From assembly GCF_024529975.1 (NCBI RefSeq), contig NZ_AP024898.1:248001-312000 (forward strand): a stretch of 64,000 nucleotides of DNA, in the 5' to 3' direction. The stretch is from Vibrio quintilis. Its GTDB lineage: Bacteria; Pseudomonadota; Gammaproteobacteria; Enterobacterales; Vibrionaceae. Both the position numbers and the translations under genes were made by a program. The notes beneath the pieces are model-generated. The model made no database searches and was not told the origin of the DNA. It saw nothing but the letters and a program-made list of their open reading frames with translations. Shown here piece by piece: positions 52,022 to 60,536 of this stretch; position 1 is the stretch's first letter; each line of letters begins with the position of its first letter.

Positions 52022-53287
52022 TCAATGGTCCTGAACCAGACTGACCGTATCGGTATGTGCCCAGGCCTGCTGATTCGAGGTAATGATCTGATCATTGACC
52101 TGCAGACCTTTTTTCAGCTCTATCTGGTCGGCAGAACCTTCGCCATATATGACCGGCACCCGGACAGCGGTTTTACCGTCAGCTGACAACCTGAATACTG
52201 TACCCGGAGAATGGCTCTGTGCCAAAGCCGGACGGGCAACATGCAGAATGTTTTGCCGCGCTGAAACCTGAATGGTTCCTTCAATACTCAGATCGGGCCG
52301 GGCTTCCGGAGGTAAAGTACCGGTGAGGGCAACATCAACCTGCACTGTGCCCTGAGAGACGGCTGGATCGATGCGGATGACGGTGCCGTGAATCTGGTGT
52401 TCGTGGGTGTCAATGGTGGCTGTCTGTCCCGCCATCACCTGACGGATCTGACGCTCCGGAATTTGCAGTTCAGCAATCAGATCCCGTGGTTGTGCCAGTC
52501 TGGCGACGTTAAATCCGCGTGGCACCTGCTGCCCGGCCTCAATGTTGACGGTCTGAATAATGCCATCCTGTTTGGCGGTGATAATCAGCGCTTTAACCCG
52601 TGTTTCCGTTCGTTCAAGGGCGTTTTGTAACTGGTTCACCCGTGCAGTATCGGCCCGTAGCTCTGATTGTTGGGTCTGTTTCAGTTTTTCCACCCGCTGT
52701 TGTTCAATACTGAGCTGCTCCTCAAACTGGGTCAGATCAAGGCGGGTCTGGTCATAGTCAATGCGTGATACAGCACCGCTGTTTTGCCTGAGAAGCTGAC
52801 TTTGGGCGTGATATTTCAGCCGGATTCTTTCCAGCTGATGGCGGGCCTGTAACAGCCGGGCTCTGGCATCCAGCAACTGACTTTGCTGTTTCATCTTCAG
52901 TGCCTGATGGGCTGCCAGCGCTGCCTGTAATGCCCAGCGTGTTTCGGAGGCGTGCTGCTTCAGATCCGGATTGCTCAGTCTGGCAATTTCATCACCGGCC
53001 CTGACGCGGGCTCCGGCTTTCACAGCCACGTTTTCGACCCGGCCGTCTGCGTAGGCGGAGAGCCAGCGAATGGATTTCGGCGCGAAGATACCGTTGCCGC
53101 GAACGTCGACTGTCATATCGCCGCGCCGGACCTGAGCAATCTGAATCCGGTCGCGGGACAGGGTGTAATTTGTCGGCTGAATGGTAGTGGCATATGTGCC
53201 GAGCACCACAAGAACCAGCAGGATTGCAGCGAGGATGAGATTGCGCCGACGCATTATCGGCGCTTTCCTGTGCAAGGGTTTATCCAT
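52022..53287 (-). CDS. HlyD/AcrA-family membrane-fusion (adaptor) protein
   Basis: The 421-residue periplasmic adaptor is anchored by an N-terminal helix (RRRNLILAAILLVLVVLGTYATTI). It has a biotinyl-lipoyl-like half-motif (GRVENVAVKAGARVRAGDEIARL, about 90-112), a long coiled coil (about 120-225), the second lipoyl half (DGIIQTVNIEAGQQVPRG) and a beta-barrel/MP domain. It links the ABC pump to an outer-membrane channel. It is the first gene of the minus-strand efflux operon, about 40 bp from the predicted sigma-54 transcription start. Start at 53287 (MDKPLH) or 53254 (MRRRNL). Confidence 0.92.
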   Translation of the reverse strand: MDKPLHRKAPIMRRRNLILAAILLVLVVLGTYATTIQPTNYTLSRDRIQIAQVRRGDMTVDVRGNGIFAPKSIRWLSAYADGRVENVAVKAGARVRAGDEIARLSNPDLKQHASETRWALQAALAAHQALKMKQQSQLLDARARLLQARHQLERIRLKYHAQSQLLRQNSGAVSRIDYDQTRLDLTQFEEQLSIEQQRVEKLKQTQQSELRADTARVNQLQNALERTETRVKALIITAKQDGIIQTVNIEAGQQVPRGFNVARLAQPRDLIAELQIPERQIRQVMAGQTATIDTHEHQIHGTVIRIDPAVSQGTVQVDVALTGTLPPEARPDLSIEGTIQVSARQNILHVARPALAQSHSPGTVFRLSADGKTAVRVPVIYGEGSADQIELKKGLQVNDQIITSNQQAWAHTDTVSLVQDH

Positions 53288-53337
53288 GGGATGATTCCTT
53301 TATATGACATAAAAATAAGGGCTGACCCAGGGAACAG

Positions 53338-53353
53338 AGCACAAGTTGTGCCA
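53338..53353 (-). promoter_or_regulatory. Sigma-54 promoter of the ABC efflux operon
   Basis: On the minus strand TGGCAC-AACTT-GTGCT keeps the perfect -24 element and the GC of the -12 element at correct spacing. +1 is predicted near 53327, 40 bp before the adaptor gene. Confidence 0.82.
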
Positions 53354-53415
53354 GTTTTTATCTGGTTGATTTAAAATGATTTTCTTGTTTTTCTATTGCG
53401 TCTGTCCCGGTAAAG

Positions 53416-53560
53416 TTCCCGGTTATGGGAATTCGGTCCCGTAAATGGGATCCAGTGATTGGGACTGATATGGTTTGGGGGAGTGATGATACCCGGTTGT
53501 GTTTTTGTTTCGGTTTGGTGGTTTCATTGGCCGATTTAACCTCGTTCCCACGCGTGGGAA
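53416..53560. promoter_or_regulatory. Upstream activator palindromes (TTCCC-N6-GGGAA)
   Basis: Three dyads with identical spacing: TTCCC-GGTTAT-GGGAA (53416-53431), TCCC-GTAAAT-GGGA (53437-53450) and the perfect 16-mer TTCCCACGCGTGGGAA (53545-53560). They lie 65-220 bp upstream of the sigma-54 promoter, the expected enhancer position for the NtrC-like regulator of this operon. The rest of the gap to 53912 is AT-rich with no gene. Confidence 0.75.
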
Positions 53561-53913
53561 TGCATACCGAATGCAAACATCATTGATTTAAACGCGTTGC
53601 AAATTCACCTTGGCTCACATCAATCATGAGATCATCAATGAAAACCACAAAAGTTATGTGTGTCTATTCAAAGTCTCCGTTTTAAGCGAGCAAGTGCATT
53701 TGAATTGCTGAGTATTCAGTTAATAGTGTTTATTGATGAAGGGAGAGTTGTGGCATTTTGGAAACGTGAAGTGGCAGAGATATTGGTGTTGGATGGGTAT
53801 GAGAATTTGTGTTTTGGTGTAGGGTGTATGTCTCGCTGATTCTTATATGGAATATGGGTGCTATGCTGAATTGTCGGTGAAAACTATAACGAATTTTTCG
53901 GTATATTAAATTG

Positions 53914-54472
53914 TTAGGCATCAGGTATGGATCGGGACGATGATTTGATAAGAGGTATTGGATACATGGTTATCCAAGCTTCACACTTAGAACGAGAAAT
54001 AGAAGATATTTGTTGTTGGCTAAGTATGGGATGTTCACGTCCCCCGCACCATGAAACGAAAAGAGTCAGTGAAAAAATTAAATGGTGCAAAATTAAAATT
54101 CGAGAACTTAAAGACGAAAGGCTTCAGGGCTTAGACAGATCCCTCGATAAGGCAAAGAACCTATTAGAGAGAAGAAATAAGCTAGTTCACGGGCAAATAT
54201 ATTTTGCTAAAGATGCCCCAGAAAAATTGATTCCTGGCAGAAAAAATGAAAGAGAGAAGCTGATTGTGCCTGACGAGGCTTATGATTTAGCGGAGGCAAT
54301 GTACAATCTGCACCAAGCTATTTTAAGTGAGAACGCATTCAAATTAGTTGCAGCTTTGAGTGGGCGTATGGATGCCTAACAAAACGCTGTTGGCTCTCCC
54401 TTCGGTCGCTGGGACGCATACACGGGGCCGCTTCGCGATTATAGCCCCGCGTCTGCGCCCCAAAGCTTAGCG
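53914..54472 (+). mobile_element. Solitary integron gene cassette
   Basis: The left boundary is G|TTAGGC at 53913-53919. The right boundary is the attC core G|TTAAGT at 54472-54478. Inside are one ORF in cassette orientation and one attC. The R'' sequence GCCTAAC (54374) is the exact complement of GTTAGGC, showing which 6 bases belonged to the circular cassette and that TTAAGT came from the recipient. No integrase gene or further attC is nearby. Confidence 0.82.
53927..54379 (+). CDS. Cassette-borne hypothetical protein
   Basis: The 150-residue soluble, charged, mainly helical protein opens MDRDDDLIRGIGYMVIQASHLEREIEDI and contains LLERRNKLVHGQIYFA. The R-N-x-L-V-H-G motif resembles HEPN-like or antiphage/abortive proteins with an RNA-cleaving RX4-6H (here RRNKLVH). 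That relation is a suggestion only. The ATG is 8 bases after the cassette boundary, as usual for cassettes, and the stop overlaps the start of attC. Base composition is AT-rich against neighbours. Confidence 0.75.
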   Translation: MDRDDDLIRGIGYMVIQASHLEREIEDICCWLSMGCSRPPHHETKRVSEKIKWCKIKIRELKDERLQGLDRSLDKAKNLLERRNKLVHGQIYFAKDAPEKLIPGRKNEREKLIVPDEAYDLAEAMYNLHQAILSENAFKLVAALSGRMDA

Positions 54473-54478
54473 TTAAGT
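54374..54478 (+). other. attC recombination site
   Basis: The 105-bp site starts with inverse core GCCTAAC and L''-like AAAACGCT, and ends with AGCGTT and core GTTAAGT. The interior is an imperfect inverted repeat (GGGGCCGCTTCGCGATTATA... and CCCCGCG). These are the R''-L''-L'-R' elements of integron attC sites. Confidence 0.85.
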
Positions 54479-54700
54479 TTTTACAGAAGCATCTAAATAG
54501 CTTAGTTCCTAAATGTAGAAAAAATACTGGGGATACGTGTATTAAAAAACCTTATTTGTCAAATATGAGTGGACGAAAGAACTGATCTAAAAAGCATATA
54601 ACTCAATTAATCTGACTGCTAACAGTTCGACAGACTGAGGCTTTCATAAGCTGAAGGTAATTATAGTCTTTTACTACGTTTGTTAGTTGGGAGAAATTTA

Positions 54701-55093
54701 ATGGAATACGAATCGATCGCTACAAAAGAAGATTTCATAAAGGCTCTAATATCACTGAGAGATAAAAGCCGGTTTTGTGATACAACCAGTTATTTGGAAA
54801 TGTTGCGAGCGCAAGCGAAATCGGATAACCAAACAATCACGTCAACAAAGTTGGCTGAAGCTTTAGGTTTTCCAAACTACAACACAGCAAATCTGAAGTA
54901 TGGTCTTTTAGGACATGAGTTGGCCGATGCATTAAATTTTAAGCCTCATAGCAGAAAAGACGGAACACCAGTATGGTTCTGGTCTATCTCGACAGGAAAC
55001 GCTGCATCAGAAGAAACATTGGATGGACACTATGAATTTGTTATGCGCCCTGAATTGTATGAAGCGTTACTAGAAATAAGATGGGTGCGCTAG
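54701..55093 (+). CDS. Hypothetical protein, AT-rich patch
   Basis: The 130-residue soluble protein has no signal peptide. The N-terminal half is helical (TKEDFIKALISLRDKSRF). The middle reads TSTKLAEALGFPNYNTANLKYGLLGHELADALNF and the C-terminal part KDGTPVWFWSISTGN. The middle block looks like a small winged-helix or helix-turn-helix module, as found beside some HNH or restriction-related genes; I do not assign a function. Start at 54701 has GGGAGAA upstream. It is not bounded by attC sites. Confidence 0.6.
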   Translation: MEYESIATKEDFIKALISLRDKSRFCDTTSYLEMLRAQAKSDNQTITSTKLAEALGFPNYNTANLKYGLLGHELADALNFKPHSRKDGTPVWFWSISTGNAASEETLDGHYEFVMRPELYEALLEIRWVR

Positions 55094-55247
55094 CAAACTA
55101 TGAAAAACAACCAGCGGATCATACCATCCACAGCAGCCAGGAACTTCTGCCAAAAACTTAAAATCAAAAGTCACAGAAACAGCCAGTAACACATGAAATA
55201 AAGCCTAAAATTAAATCAGTGCTATTTTATCTCGGGCAAAGGGAAAC

Positions 55248-55625
55248 ATGAATAAATATGGCAAAGTAGCTGTACAAGCAGTCAAAACAGCCCAGACAGG
55301 AATACATCCGGTCAAAGCGTGGAAACAGGCAGCAGCATATGAATTTGGTGAATGTAAAGCATCGGCTGAGAAAGGTTGCCCAAAAAGTTCCTTTTTAGGT
55401 TTGGCTGAAGAAGGTTTGATTCAAGACATTCCCGGCGGAAATTACACCAAATCGGAAATAAACAAACGCTATGCGCTTGAGCTGTTGAGGTTGTTGAAAC
55501 AAGAACCAGAACTTGTTCATCACAAATCAGTTTTATGGAAAAAAGCTTGTGGCTCAGATACCAAACGCCACAATGGGCAAAGGGATGTCGTGATTGGATT
55601 ATGGTGTGAAGGATTGTTGAACTAA
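55248..55625 (+). CDS. DUF6979-like hypothetical protein
   Basis: The 125-residue small, basic soluble protein opens MNKYGKVAVQAVKTAQTGIHPVKAWKQAAAYEFG, continues KGCPKSSFLGLAEEGLIQDIPGGNYTKSEINKRYAL and ends NGQRDVVIGLWCEGLLN. The pattern agrees with an uncharacterised protein family that I recall as DUF6979, often found as a lone accessory gene in Vibrio and enterics. The nearest ribosome-site-like sequence is GGGAAAC before the ATG. A pair of similar 45-bp repeats flanks it. No function can be given. Confidence 0.65.
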   Translation: MNKYGKVAVQAVKTAQTGIHPVKAWKQAAAYEFGECKASAEKGCPKSSFLGLAEEGLIQDIPGGNYTKSEINKRYALELLRLLKQEPELVHHKSVLWKKACGSDTKRHNGQRDVVIGLWCEGLLN

Positions 55626-55639
55626 AAACTCCATCACTG

Positions 55640-55880
55640 GGATTAAGAAATACTGAGGATTCATGCCTCAGAAATCCCCATGCCAAGGAGAAAAATCACG
55701 ACGATTTTTCAGTATTTGGAGCGCAGGACGCGCTTCCAAATACGTTCCGGCCCGCGTGCGCTGAAGCCAAAAAAGGCATTTTTGGTGACTTTTTGTGCCA
55801 GCAAAAAGTTACTGGGGCGCGTGCTCCCAAAGCCGCTTGGATCGAAAAACCATTCGCGCAACATACCATCCACAAGAACC
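55640..55880. other. Stem-loop-rich intergenic segment
   Basis: The 288-bp gap between the DUF6979-like gene and the LysR gene holds several inverted repeats: CTGAGG/CCTCAG, AAAATC/GATTTT, and a long TATTTGGA-GCGC with GCGC-TTCCAAATA (about 55710-55745). They are followed by a purine-rich AAGCCAAAAAAGGCATTT and a CAAAAAG stretch. I see no gene here. An ORF at 55680 crossing into the LysR gene on the opposite strand is judged spurious. Confidence 0.5.
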
Positions 55881-55913
55881 GGAAACTTCAGCCACATCAA
55901 ACCCGCAAAAACC

Positions 55914-56834
55914 TCACCCGGAGACATCCGGCGGCAAATGCCCAATCAGAAAATCTGCAAAAGACTGCACCGCTTTTGGCAGGGTTCTGCCCGTCAGTAC
56001 CTGAACTTCAATATTACGGATTCCCATGCCTTTATCGGTAATCGGAACCGCCCGGATTCTGCCGCTTTGAACCAGTCGCCGGACAGAAATTTCACCGGAA
56101 AGGGACAGTCCGTTATCGTTAATTGCAAACTGATTCAGCGCAGCGAGATAGTTGCTGACAAAAGCCATCTGATAGCTCAGCTGTTGTTGGCTGGTACAAA
56201 TATCAAATAACTGTCTGACGGTGGTATCCGGGTAGGGCAGTGCCAGCGGGTAGGCGGTGAGCTGTGACAGGCTGACTTTCTTTCGGTTTGCCAGCGGATG
56301 GTTCGGATGCATCACAGCCAGCACCGGAGAAGGCTGTGAAAACAGCACCCGGATATCTTCACTGGGCATCAGACTGAATGCCAGGCCGATATCGGCTTCT
56401 CCTTTACGGACGATATTGGCGACTTCCCTTGGTGAGTAAATATCCAGTTTGAACTGAATACCGGTAAATATTTTCTGGTACTGACCGATGATGAACGGAA
56501 TGAATTCCATCGCGAATCCTTCGGTGGTGGCGATCGTGACCCGCCCTTTTTGCAGGCCTTCCAACGCATCAATTTCACCAATTACCCGATCCGTTTCCAG
56601 CTGAACCTTCCGTGCATAAGCGGCAAGCAGCTCACCTGAGGCACTTAAAATCATCCCTCTGGAACGGCGTTCAAATAATGGAGTTCCCATTTGATCTTCC
56701 AAAGCTGAAATTTGCCGGCTGATTGCACTGGTTGCGATATTCAGGTGCAGCGATGCTTCGCTGATCGAACCACACCGTGCTACTTCAAGGAAATATCTCA
56801 GTGCCGGTGAAGTCAGGTGATGTAATGCTGCCAT
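55914..56834 (-). CDS. LysR-family transcriptional regulator
   Basis: The 306-residue LTTR has the N-terminal winged HTH LRYFLEVARCGSISEASLHLNIATSAISRQISALEDQMGTPLFERRSRGMILS (residues about 10-60) and a C-terminal periplasmic-binding-like effector domain. ATG at 56834 is chosen because GGAGG lies 6-10 bases upstream and the HTH starts at the normal distance; the frame runs 43 codons further. It is divergent from the peptide ABC operon 250 bp away and probably regulates it. Confidence 0.92.
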   Translation of the reverse strand: MAALHHLTSPALRYFLEVARCGSISEASLHLNIATSAISRQISALEDQMGTPLFERRSRGMILSASGELLAAYARKVQLETDRVIGEIDALEGLQKGRVTIATTEGFAMEFIPFIIGQYQKIFTGIQFKLDIYSPREVANIVRKGEADIGLAFSLMPSEDIRVLFSQPSPVLAVMHPNHPLANRKKVSLSQLTAYPLALPYPDTTVRQLFDICTSQQQLSYQMAFVSNYLAALNQFAINDNGLSLSGEISVRRLVQSGRIRAVPITDKGMGIRNIEVQVLTGRTLPKAVQSFADFLIGHLPPDVSG

Positions 56835-57084
56835 CGTGCCTCCGTAGTTTGTATCGGTTGATAGTCCATACAGTTTGCGCCAATTTGGTGCCCTGTTATG
56901 GGGATTTAACCTTGCCTTTATGGCAATGAATAATTGCTTTTTCTCTAATTGTGGCAACAACATAAATCCACTAGTATCGGATAAAAGTCAACCTTTTTGG
57001 CTGATGAATTATCTGCATTGTACTGGTGAAAACGCGCCGGATACGGTGTGTGGAATGACAAATGCGAAGTATAAGGATGTGCTT

Positions 57085-58611
57085 ATGTTGCGGTTAAAAC
57101 GATCTTTTTCTTCTCTGGCCGGGTTGCTCTGTGTGCTGGCAGCACCTCTGGCAATTGCTGGTAAAGCAGATAATACGCTGATTTATGCGTCAAACAGCTG
57201 GCCGGAAAATGTCAGCCCTTATCATAATAATGTCCGGGAAGGGGTGATTCTGGGCCATCTGGCCTGGGACACGCTGGTTTACCGGGATCCGAAAACCGGG
57301 AAGTACCTGCCGATGCTGGCAACGGACTGGCAGTGGAAAGATTCAACGCACCTGGTGATGAATATCCGCAAAGGGGTGAAATTCCATAATGGTGATGAAC
57401 TGACGGCCGGTGACGTTGCTTTCACCTTTAACTATGGCCTTGATCCGGCATCTAAAGTGGTGACACTGCAAAATATCAGCTGGATAAAACATGTGAAGCA
57501 ACTGACACCTTATCAGGTCGAATTTGAACTGAAGAAACCCTTCCCGGCGGCGCTGGAATATCTGGCCGGGCCATTACCTGTTTATCCTGAAAAATACTTC
57601 AAAAAAGTTGGTCTGGCCGGGTTCAATAAAGCGCCGGTTGGTACCGGGCCTTATAAAATCACCAAAGTTGTCAGCGGTCAGGAAGTGACGCTGGTGAAAA
57701 ATCCGGATTATTTTAAAGACAGCCCGATCGGACAGCCAAAAATCGGCAAACTGAAATTTGTGCTGATTCCGGATCCGGAAACCCGGATTGCCCAGCTGAT
57801 GACCGGGCAGGTCGACTGGATCTGGCGGGTGCCGTCTGATCAGGCGGAACAGCTGAAAATGATGCCGAATATTTCGGTACTGAGCAGTGAAACCATGCGG
57901 GTCGGGTTTTTAACCCTGAACAGCCGGGGTACAGAACAGGAAAACTCTCCCTTTAAAGATTTGCGCGTGCGGGAAGCGATTAACTATGCGATTAACCGGG
58001 ACGGGCTGGCTCATGAGCTGGTGCGGGGCGGCAGCCGTCCTTTATATACGCCTTGCTTCCCGTCTCAGTTCGGTTGCGATACCTCGGCAGCCAGGGTTTA
58101 TCCGTATGATCCGGCCAAAGCCAAAAAACTGCTGGCACAAGCCGGTTATCCGGATGGGTTCAGCACCGATATTTACGCTTACCGTGACCGGGATTATGCC
58201 GAAGCAATTATCGGTAATCTGATGAATGTCGGGATTAAAGCCAAACTGCATTTCATGAATTATGCCGCGCTGAGAAGTTTGCAGCGGGCCGGTAAAGTAC
58301 CGATGGCGTTCCAGACCTGGGGCTCTTTCTCGATTAATGATGCTTCTGCAATTACCGGGGTGTATTTCAAAGGCGGGGCGGACGATGAAGATCAGGATCC
58401 GAAGCTGATTTCCTGGCTGGAGCAGGCGGATACCTCAGTCGACCCGGCAATCCGGCTGAAATACTACCGCAAAGTGATTCAGCGTACCTCAGAGCAGGCT
58501 TACTGGGCACCAATGTTTTCTTATACCAGTAATTATGCCTTCACTTCAGATTTGAATTTCTCCGCCTATCCGGATGAGTTGCCCCGTTTCTGGGAAGCCA
58601 GCTGGAAGTAA
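57085..58611 (+). CDS. Oligopeptide/dipeptide ABC transporter substrate-binding protein
   Basis: The 508-residue periplasmic SBP family 5 (DppA/OppA) protein has a signal peptide (RSFSSLAGLLCVLAAPLAIAGKA). Family blocks include HLAWDTLVYRDPKTGKYLPMLATDWQWKDSTHLVMNIRKGVKFHNGDELTAGDVAFTF, APVGTGPYKI and YAINRDGLAHELVRG. It delivers peptides to the two permeases encoded downstream. Start 57085 has AAGGA 7 bases before; an upstream ATG at 57055 lacks one. Ligand specificity is unknown; the M20 peptidase in the same operon suggests a peptide or acyl-amino acid. Confidence 0.93.
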   Translation: MLRLKRSFSSLAGLLCVLAAPLAIAGKADNTLIYASNSWPENVSPYHNNVREGVILGHLAWDTLVYRDPKTGKYLPMLATDWQWKDSTHLVMNIRKGVKFHNGDELTAGDVAFTFNYGLDPASKVVTLQNISWIKHVKQLTPYQVEFELKKPFPAALEYLAGPLPVYPEKYFKKVGLAGFNKAPVGTGPYKITKVVSGQEVTLVKNPDYFKDSPIGQPKIGKLKFVLIPDPETRIAQLMTGQVDWIWRVPSDQAEQLKMMPNISVLSSETMRVGFLTLNSRGTEQENSPFKDLRVREAINYAINRDGLAHELVRGGSRPLYTPCFPSQFGCDTSAARVYPYDPAKAKKLLAQAGYPDGFSTDIYAYRDRDYAEAIIGNLMNVGIKAKLHFMNYAALRSLQRAGKVPMAFQTWGSFSINDASAITGVYFKGGADDEDQDPKLISWLEQADTSVDPAIRLKYYRKVIQRTSEQAYWAPMFSYTSNYAFTSDLNFSAYPDELPRFWEASWK

Positions 58612-58688
58612 CAGACATGGCACTGAATTTGTCAGGGCGTCCGTGAACATGGCGTCCTGAATGACGGGAATCATCAGGGAGAATTACA

Positions 58689-59606
58689 ATGGCAGGTTAC
58701 TGTTTCCGACGTTTATTTATGGCGCTGAGTGTGGCGCTGACCGTCTCCGTCGTCTGCTTCATGCTGCTGCATTTATCCGGTGATTTAGCGACTGCGATTG
58801 CCGGGCCGGAGGCTACCGCAGAGCAGGTCGAACAAATCCGGGTCCAGTTCGGGCTGGACCAGCCGCTGTATGCCCAGTATTTCAGCTGGCTGTGGCAGGC
58901 GGTTCATCTGGACTTCGGTCAGTCTTATTATTTTACGGAGTCGGTGATGTCGCTGATTCATGAGCGGCTGCCGGTGACCTTAACCCTCGGACTGATTGCT
59001 TTGAGTGTCGCGACACTGGTTGCGATTCCGCTGGGAATTATTGCCGCGATTCGTCAGGACACCTGGATCGACCGCGCGGCGTTAATGATTGCGGTGATTG
59101 GCCAGGCGATGCCGAGTTTCTTCTTCGGGCTGGTGCTGATTATCGTGTTTGCCGTGAATTTGCACTGGCTGCCTGCGGGCGGCAACACCGGCTGGACAAG
59201 CTATATTCTGCCCGCAATTGCGCTGGGATATTACGCGACCCCTTCCATTATGCGCCTGACCCGGACCGGGATGCTGGAAGTGCTGGGCTCGGATTATATC
59301 CGCACGGCCAGAGCCAAAGGACTCAGTGAAACCCGCGTGGTGCTGAAACATGCCCTGAGAAATGCCGTGATTCCGGTGGTGGCATTACTGGCGGTTGAAC
59401 TTGGCTTCATGCTTGGTGGTTCGATTGTGATCGAATCCGTCTTCTCACTGAAAGGACTCGGGCAGCTGGCCTGGGATTCCATTGCCCGGAATGACTATCC
59501 GGTGGTACAGGCGATTGTGCTGTTGATTGCGCTGTTTTATATCGTACTGACTTTCTTTGCGGACCTGCTCAATGCTGTGCTGGATCCAAAACTCAGAATC
59601 ACCTGA
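58689..59606 (+). CDS. Peptide ABC transporter permease (DppB/OppB family)
   Basis: The 305-residue inner-membrane permease has six predicted helices. The EAA loop is visible as LEVLGSDYIRTARAKGLSETRVVLKHALRNAVIPV (about residues 195-230), where the ATPases dock. The N-terminus AGYCFRRLFMALSVALTVSVVCFMLLHLSGD is typical of DppB. AGGGAGAA precedes the ATG. It lies 77 bp after the SBP gene. Confidence 0.95.
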   Translation: MAGYCFRRLFMALSVALTVSVVCFMLLHLSGDLATAIAGPEATAEQVEQIRVQFGLDQPLYAQYFSWLWQAVHLDFGQSYYFTESVMSLIHERLPVTLTLGLIALSVATLVAIPLGIIAAIRQDTWIDRAALMIAVIGQAMPSFFFGLVLIIVFAVNLHWLPAGGNTGWTSYILPAIALGYYATPSIMRLTRTGMLEVLGSDYIRTARAKGLSETRVVLKHALRNAVIPVVALLAVELGFMLGGSIVIESVFSLKGLGQLAWDSIARNDYPVVQAIVLLIALFYIVLTFFADLLNAVLDPKLRIT

Positions 59607-59619
59607 CAAGGAGAAAAGG

Positions 59620-60525
59620 ATGACGAGCGTAAGTATGTCTCAGTCTTTAAGCGATACGATGCCGGAAGTGCCGCCGTGGCGTAAAGCATTCAGCCGGGTG
59701 TTCGGTCATCACAGCCTGACGCTGGGCGCGGTCGTGTTACTGGTGATTGCCGCGGCAGCAGTTCTGGCCCCCTGGCTGGCACCGCATGATCCGTATGCGC
59801 AGGATGTGACACAACGGATGATCCCGCCGGTGTGGCATGATAAAGGCAGCTGGGTTCACTGGCTGGGCACCGATAAGCTTGGGCGGGACTATTTCAGCCG
59901 GCTGCTTTATGGCGCGCGTATTTCGCTGATGATTGGTGTCGCGGCTGCGTTTCTTTCCGGAGTGATTGGCACCACGCTGGGCATTCTGGCCGGCTATTTT
60001 GGCGGCCGGACAGATGCGGTGATCAGCTATTTGATCACGACCCGGCTGGCGATGCCGGTGATACTGGTGGCGCTGGCGCTTGCTTCTCTGGTTGGCGGTT
60101 CGCTGGAAGTGGTGATTATGTTGCTGGGCTGTTTGCTGTGGGACCGGTTTGCTGTGGTAGCCAGAGCGACCACCCAACAGCTGCGGGAAGCAGAGTTTAT
60201 CGCGTCAGCCAAAGTACTCGGTGCGTCGACGCCTTATATTTTGCTGCGCGAGCTGTTGCCGAACATCCTCAGTCCGCTGATTGTGGTGGCGACACTGGAA
60301 ATGGCGCATGCAATTTTACTTGAAGCCACGCTGTCCTTTCTCGGGCTGGGTGTACAGCCGCCGCTGCCATCATGGGGACTGATGGTGGCAGAAGGCAAAG
60401 GCTATATGTTTTTCCAGCCGTGGGTCATCGCCATACCGGGCATTGCCCTGATGATTCTGGTGCTGGCCATCAATCTGGTCGGGGACGGTCTGCGGGATAT
60501 GAATGCCCCGCAGCACAGAAATTAG
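59620..60525 (+). CDS. Peptide ABC transporter permease (DppC/OppC family)
   Basis: The 301-residue partner permease has the N-terminal OppC-type helix (LGAVVLLVIAAAAVLAPWLAPHDPYAQD), the LGTDKLGRDYFSRLLYGARISLMIG block and the EAA loop LREAEFIASAKVLGASTPYILLRELLPNILSPLIV. It starts 13 bp after the dppB-like stop. A 101-bp structured spacer separates it from the ATPase genes, although all remain in the same direction. Confidence 0.95.
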   Translation: MTSVSMSQSLSDTMPEVPPWRKAFSRVFGHHSLTLGAVVLLVIAAAAVLAPWLAPHDPYAQDVTQRMIPPVWHDKGSWVHWLGTDKLGRDYFSRLLYGARISLMIGVAAAFLSGVIGTTLGILAGYFGGRTDAVISYLITTRLAMPVILVALALASLVGGSLEVVIMLLGCLLWDRFAVVARATTQQLREAEFIASAKVLGASTPYILLRELLPNILSPLIVVATLEMAHAILLEATLSFLGLGVQPPLPSWGLMVAEGKGYMFFQPWVIAIPGIALMILVLAINLVGDGLRDMNAPQHRN

Positions 60526-60536
60526 AGTGGGCAGGT

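Noticed and set aside
54680..55093. Second integron cassette after the first
   Set aside because: The nearby GTTAGTT does not fit GTTRRRY and no attC follows the gene.
55680..56210. 176-codon plus-strand ORF
   Set aside because: Its second half is antisense to the well-supported LysR gene and its first half is hairpin-rich non-coding sequence; no domain or ribosome site.
58617..58633. TGGCAC-N5-TTGTC between the peptide-binding protein and permease genes
   Set aside because: The -12 element lacks the required GC (TTGTC instead of TTGCW), so a sigma-54 promoter is not supported.
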